Source: Victivallaceae bacterium | GTDB lineage: Bacteria > Verrucomicrobiota > Lentisphaeria > Victivallales > Victivallaceae | DNA length: 37,558 bases | Assembly: GCA_028709805.1 (NCBI GenBank) | Contig: JAQUTL010000026.1 | Location: forward strand, 1 to 37,558 | Direction of reading: 5' to 3' | Part shown: positions 36,133-37,558 of the stretch, piece after piece | How the letters are laid out: every line of letters starts with the position of its first letter | How positions within the stretch are numbered: position 1 is the stretch's first letter | Notes under the pieces: generated by a model | Seen by the model: only the letters and a program-made list of their open reading frames with translations | The model's database searches: none | Told to the model about the DNA's origin: nothing | Translations under genes and position numbers: made by a program

Positions 36133-36541
36133 CCCTAATTCAGCGCTCTTGTAGCTGTTTATTCGATAAAGAGTCAGATAATTAATAGTATGCTGCCTTA
36201 CTTTCGCCCCAATATAGTTTATATTATATAGGCTATTGTGGGGGGGGGGCGATAGTAATTCTTTTGCTGCTTTTGGCATGTATGATAAACATGGATGCTT
36301 ATGCTTTATAATGTTGTTTCTATTTTGTTTACCATATTGGCCCGTGATGTGCGTTATGGATGGAACCCATAGGATTGTACTATGAGCCAGATACTTTATC
36401 AAAGCAGCAGGCTGAAGCCATATGCGAAGTCCTATCATCTTATGATGAAATTGCAGTTGTTTTTGAATTTTGATGATATGGCACTGCGATGGCATATATA
36501 TAGTATGGGTAGTATTTCAACCTATAGGTAATAGATAGAAT
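36133..36541. other. AT-rich gap with G10 tract and a decayed ORF
   Basis: After manC the base composition turns AT-rich. A run of ten G lies at 36240-36249. From about 36295 there is a short reading frame that, shifted by one base near 36360-36372, continues as a convincing coding stretch (see the pseudogene entry). No terminator, promoter or RNA gene is clear. Confidence 0.5.
36295..36473 (+). pseudogene. Probable frameshifted gene remnant
   Basis: One frame gives a hydrophobic start (MLYNVVSILFTILARDVRYG), ending in TAG at 36370-36372. The frame shifted by one base takes over at 36360 and reads EPIGLYYEPDTLSKQQAEAI then CEVLSSYDEIAVVFEF, ending in TGA at 36471. The second part has protein-like composition and joins the first smoothly around the shared Pro. 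I read it as one gene broken by an indel. No family is recognised and no RBS is clear. Confidence 0.4.
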
Positions 36542-37456
36542 ATGGCGTTAATCAACATCAATTTGGACAACGTGCCCGATTGGATTTTCAAGATATTTGC
36601 CGGATTGTTTGCAGTCGGCATAGGAATCCCATTCTTGATATCTTTTATCAATCTAATGGAGCAAACAACTTGGGATAAATGCCCTGCGATTGTAAAGGCG
36701 ACCTCTTACCATGGCTCAATTCTATCATGTATCGTTGAATATACATATGAAAGACACACATATAAATCCGAGGCCTTCAGCCATCAGCAGCCTTCGGGTG
36801 AGAATTATAAGTTTATCGCAGAAAACCCGGCAGGTTCAAATGTCAACGTCTACGTCTCTCCCGATCACCCCGAGTCGATTGTGGTGACTCCGGAATTTGA
36901 TGCGTCAAATTGGTTTTTATTGCTTGCGGCAGTGGGTGCTATTTCACTTGGCATTGCCTTGTTGATTGATGGAATATTGAAAAATACCTTCTTGAACAAA
37001 GCGAAAAACGTCATATTGATTTATGCAGTATTGTCTATTCTTATTTGCGCCGGTGCGGCAGCGACTATCGGCGCTGCTCGAAAATTGATAGAGTTATATG
37101 GAGATGACACTTCTTGGGTCGAACGTCCATGCCAAGTGCTTTATTTGGATTTCAAAACGAGCTCTTCAGCGAAAAGTGGAGGTGGGTACCCGAAAATATG
37201 TTATGAGTATGAATATAACGGCGTAAAACATCTGTCTTCCATAATTTCGCTGGACAATGTTGAACGTGCCGTAAATTGCTCTAGCTATAAGCGCCCGGAA
37301 ACATGTTTTGTAGATGCTTCCAATCCGGAAAGAGCCTGTTTGGACAAAAGCAGTTATCTATTGATAATTATATTGTGTATAAGCGGCACATTCACTTTGA
37401 TCCCGATATATCTCATGATATATAAAATATGTGGGAGTGTAACGAATTTTCTGTAA
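36542..37456 (+). CDS. DUF3592-like membrane protein
   Basis: A 304-residue protein with a membrane helix near the start (about 16-37), a soluble region, a central hairpin of two helices (about 125-180), a second soluble region and a C-terminal helix (about 271-295). Both soluble regions repeat one pattern, W..CPA.V followed by Y.Y and a SEAF-like or SSII strand, then DHPESI or SNPERA. This is typical of the DUF3592 domain, here present twice. Function unknown. The RBS is weak. Codon use and AT content differ from the rest of the window, hinting at foreign origin. Confidence 0.6.
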   Translation: MALININLDNVPDWIFKIFAGLFAVGIGIPFLISFINLMEQTTWDKCPAIVKATSYHGSILSCIVEYTYERHTYKSEAFSHQQPSGENYKFIAENPAGSNVNVYVSPDHPESIVVTPEFDASNWFLLLAAVGAISLGIALLIDGILKNTFLNKAKNVILIYAVLSILICAGAAATIGAARKLIELYGDDTSWVERPCQVLYLDFKTSSSAKSGGGYPKICYEYEYNGVKHLSSIISLDNVERAVNCSSYKRPETCFVDASNPERACLDKSSYLLIIILCISGTFTLIPIYLMIYKICGSVTNFL

Positions 37457-37492
37457 AATCATATTGAACGCCAAGCCAGAGTTATGCATAGG

Positions 37493-37541
37493 GCGCGCTC
37501 CGACGAGAATGGGTCACCCAACTCGTCGGAGTCGGAGCGCG
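37493..37541. repeat. Long nested inverted repeat
   Basis: Perfect outer arms CTCCGACGAG/CTCGTCGGAG enclose a second perfect stem TGGGT-C-ACCCA. After the outer arm the motif TCGGAG is repeated (TCGGAGTCGGAGCGCG), so CGCTCCGAC can pair in two registers. There is no T run, so a simple intrinsic terminator is unlikely. It lies 36 bases after the DUF3592 gene and may be a repeat-element end or a structured RNA. Confidence 0.7.
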
Positions 37542-37558
37542 AACTGTGTGTAACTCGG

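Noticed and set aside
35026-36495. 489-residue minus-strand ORF over manC and the following gap
   Set aside because: The part over manC is antisense shadow. The part over 36133-36495 has random composition and no RBS.

Overview
This 37.6-kb window is bacterial chromosome, GC-rich and gene-dense. It encodes lipid A synthesis (LpxD), a Skp/OmpH periplasmic chaperone and many signal-peptide proteins, so the cell is diderm. An archaeal-type IMP cyclohydrolase (PurO), tiny lysine-rich conserved-looking proteins and small secreted families of unknown function fit a PVC-superphylum bacterium, most likely Lentisphaerota (Victivallis-like). That placement is inference. I see no rRNA, tRNA, CRISPR array, transposase or prophage.

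Layout. (1) 1-590: end of an unrecognised gene and two doubtful small ORFs. (2) 605-3233: an lrgA-lrgB-gntR-flavoprotein operon. A near-consensus FadR/PdhR-type operator lies at its promoter and a terminator at its end. (3) 3247-10318: pyrimidine block, with pyrG-carB on the minus strand and divergent carA-trmL-small membrane protein on the plus strand. (4) 10329-16433: minus-strand cluster read as purO, UvrD-type helicase, a helix-turn-helix-like protein, skp, lpxD and a Sel1-repeat protein, with an extra promoter before the HTH-like gene. (5) 16501-21490: plus-strand operon of a secreted SUMF1/FGE-like protein without the catalytic cysteines, an AlgI-like MBOAT acyltransferase, a membrane-anchored SGNH protein and a secreted unknown. 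This looks like an extracytoplasmic glycan-acylation module. (6) 21516-24940, minus strand: two paralogous secreted unknowns, comF and a 35-residue basic protein. (7) 25041-27816: an operon of an atypical nucleotide-sugar epimerase-like protein, a DapA-family aldolase/lyase and a TetR regulator. (8) 27836-29966, minus strand: DegT aminotransferase plus a fused acyltransferase/3,4-ketoisomerase, giving the last steps to a dTDP-3-acylamino-3,6-dideoxyhexose. (9) 29999-30360: a beheaded response-regulator receiver domain abutting 68-bp tandem repeats. (10) 30443-33799: a 57-residue protein (minus), rpsA and a DMT-family transporter. (11) 33824-36132: a NahK-like sugar kinase with a mannose-1-phosphate guanylyltransferase, a possible GDP-sugar salvage pair. 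(12) 36133-37558: an AT-richer tail with a G10 tract, a probable frameshifted remnant, a DUF3592-like membrane protein and a long inverted repeat at the window end.

The main themes are nucleotide synthesis (carA, carB, pyrG, purO), outer-envelope construction (lpxD, skp, the MBOAT/SGNH module, the Fdt-like amino-sugar genes, kinase/guanylyltransferase) and small regulated metabolic operons (lrgAB-gntR, epimerase-DapA-TetR). All family assignments come from reading motifs by eye; no database search was run.
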